A stretch of DNA of 64,000 nt. It comes from Salinarimonas ramus (GTDB lineage: Bacteria; Pseudomonadota; Alphaproteobacteria; Rhizobiales; Beijerinckiaceae). The translations under genes and the position numbers were made by a program. The DNA lies in NCBI RefSeq assembly GCF_014645695.1, contig NZ_BMMF01000006.1, positions 133,322 through 197,321 on the forward strand, written 5' to 3'. This document shows, one piece after another, positions 17,229-26,041 of this stretch; position 1 is the stretch's first letter; the number at the start of each line of letters is the position of its first letter. A model generated the notes under the pieces. It had not been told where the DNA came from, ran no database searches, and was given only the letters and a program-made list of their open reading frames with translations.

Positions 17229-17402
17229 ATGCTCGAATGGGCCCTCATATTCCTCGTCATCGCGCTGGTCGCCGGCGCGCTCGGCTTCACCGGCATCGCC
17301 AAGGGCGCGGCCTCCATTGCGAAGGTGCTGTTCTTCATCTTCATCGCGATATTCGTGATCCTGCTGCTGCTGGCGATCCTGGGTATCGGCGCGGTGGCGT
17401 AG
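17229..17402 (+). CDS. DUF1328 family small membrane protein
   Basis: A 57-residue, almost wholly hydrophobic protein beginning [16 protein letters not shown], with two membrane helices joined by a short Lys-containing loop ([11 protein letters not shown]). It fits the DUF1328 (YtjA) family, widespread stress-associated inner-membrane peptides of unknown role. An AGGAG ribosome site lies eight bases before the ATG. The gene stands alone between the DUF2892 gene and the brnTA remnant. Confidence 0.88.
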   Translation: MLEWALIFLVIALVAGALGFTGIAKGAASIAKVLFFIFIAIFVILLLLAILGIGAVA

Positions 17403-17512
17403 CGCTGCAGCCTAGAATGGAATCTTGAATCGAATGCGCGCAAAGCTCGACGCGCGCACCGTGATCGCGTACGCGTCTCCGGAATGCATCGCGTTCCGGG
17501 GGCGCGAGCCCG

Positions 17513-17645
17513 ATGGAGTTCGAGTGGGACGAGGCGAAAGCCGCGAGCAATCTGCGCAAGTCGCGGTACCGTTCGCATCATCTCGGCCCGAAAGGCGAAC
17601 AGTCGAGAGGTCGCGCGCCATGGCGCTGGTCCGAAAGAGGCTTGA
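17513..17645 (+). pseudogene. BrnT toxin remnant with internal deletion
   Basis: The ATG at 17513 starts MEFEWDEAKAASNLRK, the typical N-terminus of the BrnT ribonuclease toxin. About 55 bases on, in another frame (from 17571), the DNA encodes VRIISARKANSREVARHG, the typical C-terminus, ending with TGA at 17643-17645. The middle 45-50 codons that carry most of the catalytic fold are missing, and the two ends are out of frame. The end overlaps the antitoxin start by 26 bases, as in intact brnTA operons. No functional toxin can be made. Confidence 0.82.
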
Positions 17646-17919
17646 TCCGAACGGACGTCCTGCGCTCTCGAGCGAAGCGGCGCGGCGGTTCGACGGCATT
17701 CGGGACGAGGATATCGACTATTCCGACATTCCCGATCTGACCCGCGTCGACTGGCCGAAGGTGGATCTCGACGAGCGGGGTCGCATCGTCGCGGTCCGCG
17801 TGCCGGTCGACGAAGACGTGGTCGCATGGTTCCGGCGCCAGGACCCGGAGGGCTTCGAGCGCCGCATGGCGGAGGTTCTGGCCGACCACGCGCGCGGTAG
17901 GCGGCCGGGCGAGCGCTGA
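17620..17919 (+). CDS. BrnA-like antitoxin
   Basis: A 99-residue protein whose C-terminal half (VAVRVPVDEDVVAWFRRQ, about 57-74) is the ribbon-helix-helix DNA-binding part of BrnA antitoxins and whose N-terminal part would contact the toxin. In intact systems BrnA binds BrnT and represses the operon. Here the frame is intact while the partner toxin is destroyed, so this is an orphan antitoxin that may still act as an autorepressor. Its ATG overlaps the end of the toxin remnant. Family assignment rests on the context and the RHH-like segment. Confidence 0.75.
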   Translation: MALVRKRLDPNGRPALSSEAARRFDGIRDEDIDYSDIPDLTRVDWPKVDLDERGRIVAVRVPVDEDVVAWFRRQDPEGFERRMAEVLADHARGRRPGER

Positions 17920-17951
17920 GCGCCGCGCGACCACCGTCCGCACCCGTCACG

Positions 17952-18926
17952 TCACCCCTCGACCTTCGCCTCGATCTCGCTCGGGTCGAAGGCGTACTTG
18001 CGCGAGCAGAACTCGCAGGTCACCTGCACGCGGCCGTCGTCGGCGACCATCTCGCGGCGCTCGTCCGCGTCGAACCGGGTGAGCACGTCCATGACGCGCT
18101 CGCGCGAGCAGCGGCAGGCCTCGCGAATACCCTGGCCCTCGAAGACGCGCACGCCCCGCTCGTGGAAGAGCCGGAACAGCAGGCGCTCGCTCGACAGCGC
18201 GGGATCGATCAGCTCGTGATCCTCCACGGTGTCGACGAGGGAGCGCGCCTCGACCCACGCGTCGTCCTCGGAGGCTGCGCCCGCCGCGTGCGCGGGATGC
18301 CCGTCGGGGATGTCTCCCGGCGGCAGCTCGGCCTGGCGCTGGCGCTCGGGAGAGGTGGGCAGGAACTGCACCATCAGCCCGCCCGCGCGATAGGCGCGCG
18401 TCTCCCCGCCGGTCAGCTCCTCCGCCACCGCGAGGCGCACGCGGGTGGGGATCTGCTCCGACTGGCGGAAATACTGATGCGCCGCCTCCTCGAGCCCCTG
18501 GCCCTCGAGGGGCACGATGCCCTGGTAGCGGCTCGTCGAGGGGCCCTGGTCGATCGTCATCGCGAGATGGCCCTGGCCGAGCAGCGCACCGGAATCCGCG
18601 CCCGTCGCCGCCACCTTGTCCGCGTCGAAGCGGGCGAAGGCGCGCAGCCGGTCGGGCGCGTCGTAGTCGACGACGATCATCTCGACCGCGCCGTCGGTCT
18701 TGGTCTGCAGCTGGAAGCGGCCGTCGAACTTGAGCGCGGAGCCGAGCAGCGCGGTCAGCGCCGCCGCCTCGCCGACGACCCGCGCGACGGCGTCCGGATA
18801 GCCGTGGCGGTTCACCAGCGTGTCGACGGCATCGCCGAGGCGCACCACGCGCCCGCGCACGTCGAGGGCCTCGACGGCGAAGGGCAGCACGATGTCGTCG
18901 GCACCATCGAATTGGGTCTGCGTCAT
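17952..18926 (-). CDS. hslO: Redox-regulated chaperone Hsp33
   Basis: Cytosolic holdase activated by oxidative stress and heat. The 324-residue protein has the N-terminal chaperone domain and the C-terminal zinc switch with the CxC (CRCSRE) and CxxC (CEFCSRKY) pairs, 30-35 residues apart, that release zinc when oxidised. The ATG at 18926 overlaps the argF stop codon by four bases (ATGA), so translation is coupled, and argD-argF-hslO form one transcript. This arrangement is common in Hyphomicrobiales and may tie arginine synthesis genes to stress by history more than by function. Confidence 0.96.
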   Translation of the reverse strand: MTQTQFDGADDIVLPFAVEALDVRGRVVRLGDAVDTLVNRHGYPDAVARVVGEAAALTALLGSALKFDGRFQLQTKTDGAVEMIVVDYDAPDRLRAFARFDADKVAATGADSGALLGQGHLAMTIDQGPSTSRYQGIVPLEGQGLEEAAHQYFRQSEQIPTRVRLAVAEELTGGETRAYRAGGLMVQFLPTSPERQRQAELPPGDIPDGHPAHAAGAASEDDAWVEARSLVDTVEDHELIDPALSSERLLFRLFHERGVRVFEGQGIREACRCSRERVMDVLTRFDADERREMVADDGRVQVTCEFCSRKYAFDPSEIEAKVEG

Positions 18927-19873
18927 TCCTGTATCCCGAAGCACCAGGCGAGAACGCCCTTCTGCGCGTGCAGCCGGTTCTCCGCCTCGTCGAACACCAC
19001 GGAACGCGGCCCGTCCATGACCCCGTCCGTCACCTCCTCCCCGCGATGGGCGGGGAGGCAATGCATGAATATGGCGTTCGATTTCGCTTTCGCCATGAGG
19101 GCTTCGTTGACCTGGTAGGGCTGGAGGAGATTGTGCCGGCGGCCCTCCTCCTCGTCGCCCATCGACACCCAGCAATCGGTGACGACGGCGTCCGCGTCGG
19201 CGACCGCCGCCTCTGGATCGGTGCCGACGACGACGTCCGCGCCCTCCGCCTTCGCCCAGGCGATCAGGTCGGCGGGCGGCGCGAGCTCGGCGGGCGTCGC
19301 GATGCGCAGGCGAAAGCCGAAGCGCGCGGCCGCATGCACCCAGGAGGCGAGGACGTTGTTCGAATCGCCCACCCAGGCGACGGTGCGCCCGGCGATCGGC
19401 CCGCGATGCTCCTCGAAGGTCATCACGTCCGCCATGATCTGGCAGGGATGCGAGAGCTTGGTGAGCGCGTTGATCACGGGCACCGTCGCGTTCTGCGCCA
19501 GCTCCAGCATCATGTCGTGATCGAGGATGCGGATCATGATGGCGTCGACGTAGCGCGAGAGCACCCGCGCCGTGTCGGCGATGGTCTCGCCGCGGCCGAG
19601 CTGCATCTCCTGGCCCGTGAGCATCAAGGTCTCGCCGCCGAGCTCGCGCATGCCCACGTCGAAGGAGACGCGGGTGCGGGTCGAGGGCTTGTCGAAGATC
19701 ATCGCCAGCGTCTTGCCCTCGAGCGGACGATCCGCCTGGCGCTCGCCGCGGCGGCGCCCGGCCTTGATGCGCGCGGCGAGGTCGAGGATGCCGCGCAGCT
19801 CCTGCGCAGAATGCGCGGTGAGGTCGGTGAAGTGCCGCACGGCGGGCGTCGCGGTCTTGATCGGGGCGTTCAT
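18923..19873 (-). CDS. argF: Ornithine carbamoyltransferase
   Basis: Converts ornithine and carbamoyl phosphate to citrulline in arginine synthesis. The 316-residue protein has the carbamoyl-phosphate motif STRTR at residues 64-68, the HPCQ motif in [10 protein letters not shown], the ornithine-site segment [10 protein letters not shown] and HCLPAHR near the C-terminus, so it is the anabolic OTCase. The start is ATG 19873, which shares one base with the argD stop (TGATG). The long open frame upstream is a shadow of argD. It lies in the argD-argF-hslO operon. Confidence 0.97.
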   Translation of the reverse strand: MNAPIKTATPAVRHFTDLTAHSAQELRGILDLAARIKAGRRRGERQADRPLEGKTLAMIFDKPSTRTRVSFDVGMRELGGETLMLTGQEMQLGRGETIADTARVLSRYVDAIMIRILDHDMMLELAQNATVPVINALTKLSHPCQIMADVMTFEEHRGPIAGRTVAWVGDSNNVLASWVHAAARFGFRLRIATPAELAPPADLIAWAKAEGADVVVGTDPEAAVADADAVVTDCWVSMGDEEEGRRHNLLQPYQVNEALMAKAKSNAIFMHCLPAHRGEEVTDGVMDGPRSVVFDEAENRLHAQKGVLAWCFGIQE

Positions 19874-21102
19874 CAGCGGGCTCCCGCGACGGCGGCGGCG
19901 GGGGTGTCGGTCTCGCCGGCGAGCTTGCGCTCGATGGCGGTGCAGGCGGCGTCGATCCGGCGCACGGCCTCGGCGGCCTCGGCCTCGCCGACGATGAGCG
20001 GCGGCAGGAGGCGCACGACGTTGTCGCCGGCGGCGATGCCGATGAGCTTCTCGTCGCGCATGGCCGCGACGAGGTCGCCGTTGGGCACCTTGGAGCGCAG
20101 GCCGATCATCAGGCCCTCGCCGCGGATCTCCTCGAGCACCGCGGGATGGCGATCGCGCAGCTCCGCGAGGCGCTGCTTCAGGAAGAGGCCAGTGCGGCGC
20201 ACGTTCTCCAGGAAGCCGTCGGCGAGCACGACGTCGAGGACGGCGTTGCCCACGGCCATGGCCAGCGCGTTCCCGCCGAAGGTGGTCCCGTGGGTTCCCG
20301 GCGCGAGGCCCTTGCCGGCCTCCTCCGTGCACAGGATCGCGCCCATGGGGAAGCCGCCGCCGATGCCCTTGGCGACGGACATGATGTCGGGGCGCGCCTC
20401 CGGACCCGCCCATTCGTGCGCGAAGAGCTTGCCGGTGCGCCCGACGCCGGTCTGCACCTCGTCGTAGATCAGCAGGATGCCCGCCTCGTCGCACAGGGCG
20501 CGCAGGCCGCGCAGGCACTGGTGGGGAACGGAGCGGATGCCGCCCTCGCCCTGGATCGGCTCGATCAGGATCGCGGCCGTCTCCGGACCCACCGCGGCGC
20601 GCATCGCCTCGTGATCGCCGAAGGGCACCTGGTCGAAGCCCTCTGCCTTGGGGCCGAAGCCTTCGAGGTACTTCTTCTGCCCGCCGGCGGCGATGGTGGC
20701 GATGGTGCGGCCGTGGAAGGCGCCCTCGAAGGTGAGCACGCGGAAGCGCTCGGGATTGCCGTTCACGTAATGATAGCGGCGCGCCATCTTGATCGCGCCC
20801 TCGTTCGCCTCCGCGCCCGAGTTCGAGAAGAAGACGTAGTCCGCGAAGGTATTGTCCACGAGGCGCTGCGCGAGCCGCTCGCCCTCGGGAACCTGGAACA
20901 GGTTCGAGGTGTGCCAGAGCTTCTGGGCCTGCTCGACCAGCGCGCCGACGACGTGCGGATGGGAATGCCCCACCGCGTTCACCGCGATCCCCGCGCCGAA
21001 ATCGAGATAGCGCTCGCCGCGTCGCGACACGAGCCAGGCCCCTTCACCCTTCTCGAAGGCCACGTCGGCACGTGCGTAGGTCGGCAGGATCGCAGAGGTC
21101 AC
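19873..21102 (-). CDS. argD: Acetylornithine aminotransferase
   Basis: Class III PLP aminotransferase that makes N-acetylornithine from N-acetylglutamate semialdehyde in arginine synthesis. Visible features are [12 protein letters not shown] for the cofactor aspartate and [11 protein letters not shown] with the PLP lysine; the length of 409 residues is normal. The start is a GTG at 21102, with GAGAGGA about eight bases upstream; an overlapping ATG is in the wrong frame. It leads the argD-argF-hslO operon. Its leader contains a 9-bp hairpin. Some homologues also transaminate succinyldiaminopimelate. Confidence 0.95.
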   Translation of the reverse strand: MTSAILPTYARADVAFEKGEGAWLVSRRGERYLDFGAGIAVNAVGHSHPHVVGALVEQAQKLWHTSNLFQVPEGERLAQRLVDNTFADYVFFSNSGAEANEGAIKMARRYHYVNGNPERFRVLTFEGAFHGRTIATIAAGGQKKYLEGFGPKAEGFDQVPFGDHEAMRAAVGPETAAILIEPIQGEGGIRSVPHQCLRGLRALCDEAGILLIYDEVQTGVGRTGKLFAHEWAGPEARPDIMSVAKGIGGGFPMGAILCTEEAGKGLAPGTHGTTFGGNALAMAVGNAVLDVVLADGFLENVRRTGLFLKQRLAELRDRHPAVLEEIRGEGLMIGLRSKVPNGDLVAAMRDEKLIGIAAGDNVVRLLPPLIVGEAEAAEAVRRIDAACTAIERKLAGETDTPAAAVAGAR

Positions 21103-21124
21103 GGCTCCATCCTCTCAGGGACAC

Positions 21125-21145
21125 GGCGCGCGGATCCCGCGCGCC
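21125..21145. promoter_or_regulatory. Hairpin in the argD leader
   Basis: Perfect 9-bp stem GGCGCGCGG/CCGCGCGCC with a three-base loop, about 22 bases upstream of the argD start. No T-tract follows it, so attenuation is not indicated. It could be a 5' stability hairpin. Confidence 0.35.
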
Positions 21146-21242
21146 CAAACGAAAGCGCCGCCCAGGAGGGGCGGCCGCGGCGCCGAATTCTAGGTGAGAA
21201 CCCCCGCGTGTCAACGAAAACACGAGGTGGAGCCGGCCGGGC

Positions 21243-22154
21243 TCATTCGAGGCGCCGAAGCTGCATCACGCGCGTCATGGCGAGCGTCACGAGCACGACC
21301 CCGACGAGCTGCATCGGTCCGAGGATCTGACCGAGCACGAACCATCCGACCAGGACCGCGATCACCGGCTCCGCGCTCGTGCAGACGCCGAATTCCCGAA
21401 CATGCATGCGCTTGAGCGCCGCCATCTCCAGCGCGTAGGGGATCAGCGGCACGAGCACGGCGAGGCATAGCCCCGCGAAAAGCGCGTCCGTGGAGGGCGG
21501 GCCGTCCGAGGTCGCGAGGGCGAAGGGCGTCGTGATCAGCGTCGCCGCGGCGAGCGACATCGCGAGGCCGTCGAGGCCCGCGAAAGCATGCCCCGTCCGC
21601 CGCATGAACACGACGTAGGCGCCCCAGCCGATCGCGGCGCTCGCGGCCCAGGCCATGCCGATCGCCTGCTCGGCGGTCGGGCCGGCAGCCGACGGAAAGT
21701 CTCCGAGCGGGCCGACCGTCAGGCAGAGAACCCCGGCGGCCGCGCAGATCGGCCAGATCACCGCTCTCGGGTCCGTGCGTATCAGGTACAAGGCCGCGAC
21801 CGTCAGCGGTCCGAGGAACTCGATGGCGACCGCGACGCCGATGGGGATCGTCACCAGCGACTGGTAGAAGCCCACGTTGACGAGAGCCATCGCGGCGCCC
21901 AGCGCGAGCGCCGTCCGCCACTGAAGGGCGGAGTACGTCCGTATCTTCGGACGCGCGACGATCCAGATCAGCACCGCGGCGAAGGCGAGCCTGAGCCAGG
22001 TGATCTCGAGCGCGCCGTGCACCTTCATGACGGGCGTCGAGAGCGCCGCTCCGATCTGCAGGACGATCATGGCCGCGACGGCCGAGCCGAGCCCGATCGC
22101 GAAGGTGCGGCCAGACGTCGGCGCCGCTCGAGCCTTGACCCGCGTGCCCGCCAT
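21243..22154 (-). CDS. EamA/RhtA-like drug/metabolite exporter
   Basis: A 303-residue inner-membrane protein with about ten hydrophobic helices in two repeated halves, the EamA (DMT superfamily) fold. The overall pattern, including GFYQSLVTIPIGVAVAIEFLGP, most resembles RhtA-type exporters of threonine and homoserine, but substrate cannot be read from the sequence. The start is ATG 22154, with GGGGGAGA about eight bases upstream; the longer frame above is a shadow. It is divergent from the DUF488 gene, sharing a 205-base promoter region, and reads toward argD. Confidence 0.85.
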   Translation of the reverse strand: MAGTRVKARAAPTSGRTFAIGLGSAVAAMIVLQIGAALSTPVMKVHGALEITWLRLAFAAVLIWIVARPKIRTYSALQWRTALALGAAMALVNVGFYQSLVTIPIGVAVAIEFLGPLTVAALYLIRTDPRAVIWPICAAAGVLCLTVGPLGDFPSAAGPTAEQAIGMAWAASAAIGWGAYVVFMRRTGHAFAGLDGLAMSLAAATLITTPFALATSDGPPSTDALFAGLCLAVLVPLIPYALEMAALKRMHVREFGVCTSAEPVIAVLVGWFVLGQILGPMQLVGVVLVTLAMTRVMQLRRLE

Positions 22155-22359
22155 CTCTCTCGATCTCCCCCGATGTGGCAGGATCGTTGCCGATGCGCGG
22201 TCGAATGTCGAGCGCGACGCGACCGAAGCGGGCGCATCTCTCGTGCGCAGCCCGTGCCTGCTTCGCGAGCGAGAGCTTGCAAAGCCGCGCCGCCGGTGTC
22301 GAACTCGGTCTGCGCCGTCTCGCAGGCGCGGATTCGCCACCAGCACGACGGACGAGGCC

Positions 22360-22872
22360 ATGAGCGACGTGCTCTTCACCATCGGTTACGAAGCGGCGAC
22401 GCTGTCGGCATTGATCGCCGAGCTGCGCGCGGCGGGCGTCGAGGTCGTCGTCGACGTGCGCGCGGTGGCGGCGTCGCGGCGGGCGGGGTTCTCCAAGACG
22501 ATCCTCGGCACGTCGCTCGAGGCGGAGGGGATCGCCTACGAGCACCTGCGCTCGCTCGGCACGCCCAAGGCCGGGCGCGAGGCCGCGCGCAAGGGGCGCG
22601 TCGGCGAGATGGAGGAGATCTTCGGCGCGCACATGGAGACGCTGGAGGCCCAGCACGGCCTCGCCCGGGCGATCTCCATCGCCAGGGGCCGCCGCGCCGC
22701 GCTGCTGTGCTTCGAGGCCTGCGCGGCGGGCTGCCACCGGCGCATCGTCGCCGACATGATCTGCGAGGAGATCGGCACCGCCGTCGAGCACCTCCGGCCC
22801 GTCGCGGATGCCGGGCCCAAGGTGCGCGAGAAGACGCGCGAGAAGGCGCGCGAGAAGGCGCGCGAGGAGTGA
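22360..22872 (+). CDS. DUF488 family protein
   Basis: A 170-residue cytosolic protein of the DUF488 family: FTIGYEAATLSALIAEL at the start, VDVRAVAASRRAGFSK and CFEACAAGCHRRIVAD near the end. The last motif has conserved Cys and His that suggest a metal or redox site. Family function is unproven. The C-terminus carries a repeated KAREKAREKARE tail encoded by a 12-bp tandem repeat. The ATG at 22360 has only a weak GAGG site. It is divergent from the EamA exporter gene and 38 bases before an M48 lipoprotein gene that it may be transcribed with. Confidence 0.85.
   Translation: MSDVLFTIGYEAATLSALIAELRAAGVEVVVDVRAVAASRRAGFSKTILGTSLEAEGIAYEHLRSLGTPKAGREAARKGRVGEMEEIFGAHMETLEAQHGLARAISIARGRRAALLCFEACAAGCHRRIVADMICEEIGTAVEHLRPVADAGPKVREKTREKAREKAREE
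22824..22871. repeat. 12-bp tandem repeat at the end of the DUF488 gene
   Basis: Unit GCGCGAGAAGGC (with one variant) is present three times from 22824, with a fourth degenerate copy reaching the stop. It encodes the (KARE)n tail, so unit changes keep the frame. Confidence 0.75.
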
Positions 22873-22910
22873 CGCGAACCGCGCGAGCTTGGCGCGCGTT
22901 GACGCGACCG

Positions 22911-23711
22911 ATGTGCCGCTCCTGCTCCCGCCTCTCCGATCTCGCCTCGCCGACCCGCCGCCGCTTCGTCACCGGGCTCGCCTGCACGGCGATCGCGCCC
23001 AGCCTGTCGGGCTGCGAGCGTGCGGCGTCCTTCCTCGTTCCCTCCGAGACGATCGAGCGGCTCGGGCTGGAGGCATGGTCGCGCCTGCGCGCCGAGATGC
23101 CGGCCACGCGTGACCCCGCGCTGCGCGAGGCGGCCGGCCGCGTCGCCGAGCGGCTCCTCGTCGCGGAGGGCGCCGATCCGTCCGCGTGGGAGGTCGAGGT
23201 CTTCGCCGCGCCCGGCGTGAACGCCTTCGTGCTCCCGGGCCGCAAGATCGGCATTCTCGAAGGGCTGTTCCCGGTCGCGCAGAGCGAGGGCGGGCTCGCC
23301 GCCGTCGTCGGTCACGAGATCGGGCATCTCGCGGCGGACCACGCCCGCGAGCGTGTCGCCGCGCAGGTGGCGCAGCAGGTCGGCGTTCGGCTCGTCGCGC
23401 TCGCCCTCGACATCGGCGATGTGGCCTTCGCCCGCGAGATCGCGGCAGCGCTAGGGGTCGGCGTCGAGTTCGGCCTCGCGCGTCCCTACGGCCGTGCGCA
23501 GGAGCTGGAAGCCGATCGGCTCGGCCTCTTCATGATGGCGCGGGCCGGCTACGATCCCGAGGAGGCCGTCGGCCTCTGGCAGCGCATGGACGCGGCGTCC
23601 GCCGGCGGCCCGCCGGCGATCCTCTCGACGCATCCCGCGCCGCAGGACCGGATCGAGGCGATCCGCGCGATGCTCCCCGAGGCGCGAGCCGCCACTGCGG
23701 GAGCGCGCTGA
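22911..23711 (+). CDS. M48 family metalloprotease lipoprotein
   Basis: A 266-residue predicted lipoprotein protease and the second M48 enzyme in the window. The leader has a twin-arginine-like SPTRRRFVTGLA and ends in the lipobox LSGC (Cys35), so it may be exported by Tat. The zinc motif HEIGH is at 135-139 and the downstream ligand motif ELEAD follows about 60 residues later. Unlike the larger M48 protein at 6888-8324 it has no LysM-like tail, being only the catalytic domain (BepA/LoiP/YcaL type). Role in envelope protein quality control is inferred from the family. Confidence 0.88.
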   Translation: MCRSCSRLSDLASPTRRRFVTGLACTAIAPSLSGCERAASFLVPSETIERLGLEAWSRLRAEMPATRDPALREAAGRVAERLLVAEGADPSAWEVEVFAAPGVNAFVLPGRKIGILEGLFPVAQSEGGLAAVVGHEIGHLAADHARERVAAQVAQQVGVRLVALALDIGDVAFAREIAAALGVGVEFGLARPYGRAQELEADRLGLFMMARAGYDPEEAVGLWQRMDAASAGGPPAILSTHPAPQDRIEAIRAMLPEARAATAGAR

Positions 23712-23830
23712 GAGATCCGGCATCGTCGCCTGCGCCTCGACTGGGCATGCGATCGTCGGCGGCCGCTCGCGACACGACGCTTGCTCGAAGGTCGCCGGAG
23801 CGCGATGCTGTCCTCGTCAGGGAGGAGAGC

Positions 23831-24034
23831 ATGACCATCGAACGCACCATCCTTCTCGTCGTCGGCCTCGTCGTCCTGGGGTCCGTCCTGCTGGCGGTCT
23901 TCCACGACATCGCCTGGCTCTGGGTCACCGGGCTCATGGGCGCGCATCTCGTCCAGGCGTCGTTCACCGGTCTGTGCCCGGTCGTCATGGCGCTCAAGCG
24001 GATGGGTCTTCCGTCGCGTCCGGCGTTCGGCTGA
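23831..24034 (+). CDS. DUF2892 family small membrane protein
   Basis: A 67-residue inner-membrane protein with two hydrophobic helices (ILLVVGLVVLGSVLLAV and AWLWVTGLMGAHLVQA) and the short motif GLCPVVMALKRMG that follows them in YgaP-type DUF2892 domains. In YgaP this domain is joined to a rhodanese; here it is free, so it may pair with a separate sulfurtransferase. A strong GGAGGAG site precedes the ATG. The gene is solitary, 119 bases after the M48 gene. Confidence 0.88.
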   Translation: MTIERTILLVVGLVVLGSVLLAVFHDIAWLWVTGLMGAHLVQASFTGLCPVVMALKRMGLPSRPAFG

Positions 24035-24121
24035 GCGGCTGCCACCGGCGGCAGACCGCCTCGAGGGCTCGACCTGCGCGCACGAGCCTCCGCGCATGCG
24101 CGCTGCGATGAGCCGTGCTTG

Positions 24122-24799
24122 TCACAGCAGCCGTTCGCTCGACGGTGCGAGCTCCGCGCAGGCGACGGGGAGCGCTTCCTGCGGCGTCAGGCCCGCGGGC
24201 GCGTAGACGGTCGGCGGCAACAGGGTGCCTTCGGCGACGCCATGGATCAGGACCACGCGGGTCTCGAGCGCCAGCGGCGTCTCGTGGCGCATTCGCACGG
24301 CCTGCGCGAGCTCGTCGATCCGGACCCGCGTCTCGAAATCGGCGACGCCCCAGGTCTCGGCCTCGGGGAAGTACTCGCTCTCGTAGCGCAGCGCGACCGT
24401 GTCGGCCGTGAGCGGGATGAGCGCGATGCCGGCGACGAGCCGGGCCTCGGCGAGATCGACGAAGCCGTCGTCGTTGATGTCGGCGTCGCGCGTCGGGCAG
24501 CGCGCCTCGCGCGGAGACGCGTCGGCGAAGCCGTGGACGAGGGTGCGATGCATCCCGGGCTCGAGCCCGCGGGCGTAGACGGCGATCTCCAGCCGGTCAC
24601 CGAGCGGTGCGATCCGCACCTCGCCGTGGGGGGCCTGCATCGTGGTCTGCGCGTCGTTGAGCGGCGCGACGCGCCCGAAGACGGAGAGGCCCTCGGCGTC
24701 GCCGTCGGGTGCGATCATGTCGGTCTGTGCGGCTGCCGGTGCGGAAGCCAGCAGGAGAACGAGAGTCGTGGAACTGATCAGGTCTGTTCTCGGCTTCAA
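24122..24799 (-). CDS. Secreted EF-hand-like protein of unknown function
   Basis: A 225-residue predicted exported protein. The best start is TTG 24799, which has GAGGAGA eight bases upstream and gives a signal peptide (LVLLLASAPAAA) directly after a basic N-terminus; the only ATG nearby is out of frame. Mature residues include a canonical calcium loop, DINDDGFVDLAE, in which every EF-hand ligand position is filled. The remainder is beta-rich with no family I recognise. It is divergent from a DUF1194 gene, and the two secreted proteins share a 221-base promoter region. Confidence 0.7.
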   Translation of the reverse strand: MKPRTDLISSTTLVLLLASAPAAAQTDMIAPDGDAEGLSVFGRVAPLNDAQTTMQAPHGEVRIAPLGDRLEIAVYARGLEPGMHRTLVHGFADASPREARCPTRDADINDDGFVDLAEARLVAGIALIPLTADTVALRYESEYFPEAETWGVADFETRVRIDELAQAVRMRHETPLALETRVVLIHGVAEGTLLPPTVYAPAGLTPQEALPVACAELAPSSERLL

Positions 24800-25020
24800 A
24801 CGGCATCTCCTCGATTTTCGATTTTGCTTCCTCTTGCGAACGACCGGTGCCCGCCACGGTTTCCCTGCACGGACGACTGGTCGCAGCAGGCCGGGCGAGG
24901 AGATCGCCCCCGCGCCGAGCCCGCGAGCGGCCGAGCACCGCCGCGTCCAGCCGCCCCTTTCCTCTCCCCGCGCGCGGTCTATGTCGCTTCGAGCATGACC
25001 GCACCGCCGAGGAGACGCCC

Positions 25021-25791
25021 GTGACGAGGACGATCGCCGCCACCCTGCGCGCCACCGCCTTTCTCCTCGCCGTGTCGATGCTGCCGGGGCAGCCCGCACG
25101 GGCGCAGGGCACGGCCGCCGACCCGACATACGTCGACCTCGAGCTCGTCTTCGCCGCCGACGGCTCGGGCTCCATCGACGACGACGAGCTCTATTTCCAG
25201 CGGCGCAGCTGGGGCGAGGCGCTGGCCAGCGAGGACGTCCTCTCGGCGATCTCGCAGGGCATGCTCGGCTCCATCGCCGTCGCCTACGTGGAATGGGGCG
25301 GGCCGTCCTCGCAGGTGCTCGTCGTCGACTGGCGGGTGATCGACGGGCCGCAGAGCGCGCGCGCCTTCGCCGACGAGCTCATGGCGGCGCCCCGCGGCGC
25401 CTTCGGCTGGAACTCGATCTCGAACGCCATCGACTTCTCGGTGCGGCTCGTCGAGGAGAACGCCATCGAGGGCACGCGACGCATCATCGACGTGACGGCC
25501 GACAGCGGAAATCGCGGCGGACGCCAGCTCGCCGCCGCGCGCGCCGACGCGCTCGCGGCCGGCTTCACCATCAACGGCCTCGCCATCGCCCGCCCCGGAG
25601 GACGACCGGGGCTGGCCGGCGGCATGACGCTGGAGGTTTATTTCGCCCGCGAGCTGATCGGCGGGCCGGGCGCCTTCGTCGAGATCGCCGACGAGCGCCG
25701 TCCCTTCGAGGTGGCGGCCCGCCGCAAGCTCCTCACCGAGATCGCCGGCGGCCCGGAGGCGGTGCGGAGATTCGCGCGGTCGAGCGAGTGA
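25021..25791 (+). CDS. DUF1194 (von Willebrand A-like) secreted protein
   Basis: A 256-residue exported protein: signal peptide to about residue 29, then a DUF1194 domain, a VWA-like fold with the metal-ion site DGSGS (about 41-45) and the supporting strand RRIIDVTADSGN. Such proteins bind divalent metals and protein ligands; a specific role is unknown. The start is GTG 25021, with GAGGAG about seven bases before it. It is divergent from the EF-hand protein gene, which raises the possibility of a shared calcium-linked surface function (inference). A tRNA-Leu gene ends 12 bases downstream on the other strand. Confidence 0.87.
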   Translation: MTRTIAATLRATAFLLAVSMLPGQPARAQGTAADPTYVDLELVFAADGSGSIDDDELYFQRRSWGEALASEDVLSAISQGMLGSIAVAYVEWGGPSSQVLVVDWRVIDGPQSARAFADELMAAPRGAFGWNSISNAIDFSVRLVEENAIEGTRRIIDVTADSGNRGGRQLAAARADALAAGFTINGLAIARPGGRPGLAGGMTLEVYFARELIGGPGAFVEIADERRPFEVAARRKLLTEIAGGPEAVRRFARSSE

Positions 25792-25803
25792 GGAACGGGG
25801 TCG

Positions 25804-25888
25804 TGGTGCCCCTGGCCGGGATCGAACCAGCACTCCTTGCGGAACTCGATTTTGAGTCGAGCGCGTCTACCAATTCCGCCACAGGGGC
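25804..25888 (-). tRNA. tRNA-Leu (anticodon CAA)
   Basis: An 85-base class II tRNA with a long variable arm and encoded CCA. Acceptor GCCCCTG pairs with CAGGGGC, the anticodon loop CTCAAAA gives CAA, and the T-arm is GGTTCGATCCC. It reads the UUG codon. Confidence 0.97.
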
Positions 25889-26041
25889 CACGCGTCCGAG
25901 GTAGCATCGCCGCTCGCGCAAATCAACGCGGCGGGGCGCCTTTCGCGGGGCCTGCGATTTGAGCCTGCGGGCGTTAGCCTGTAGGACGGGCGCGAACGCA
26001 CGCACCAGCCCGCTCACGAGCCGATCAGGAGCACGCACACC

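Noticed and set aside
21125-21184. Hairpins in the argD leader considered as an attenuator or riboswitch
   Set aside because: There is no T-tract, no leader peptide with arginine codons and no known riboswitch core.
16712-24034. The two DUF2892 genes considered as a recent duplication
   Set aside because: They differ in length and outside the helix pair share no clear similarity; a shared family is enough explanation.
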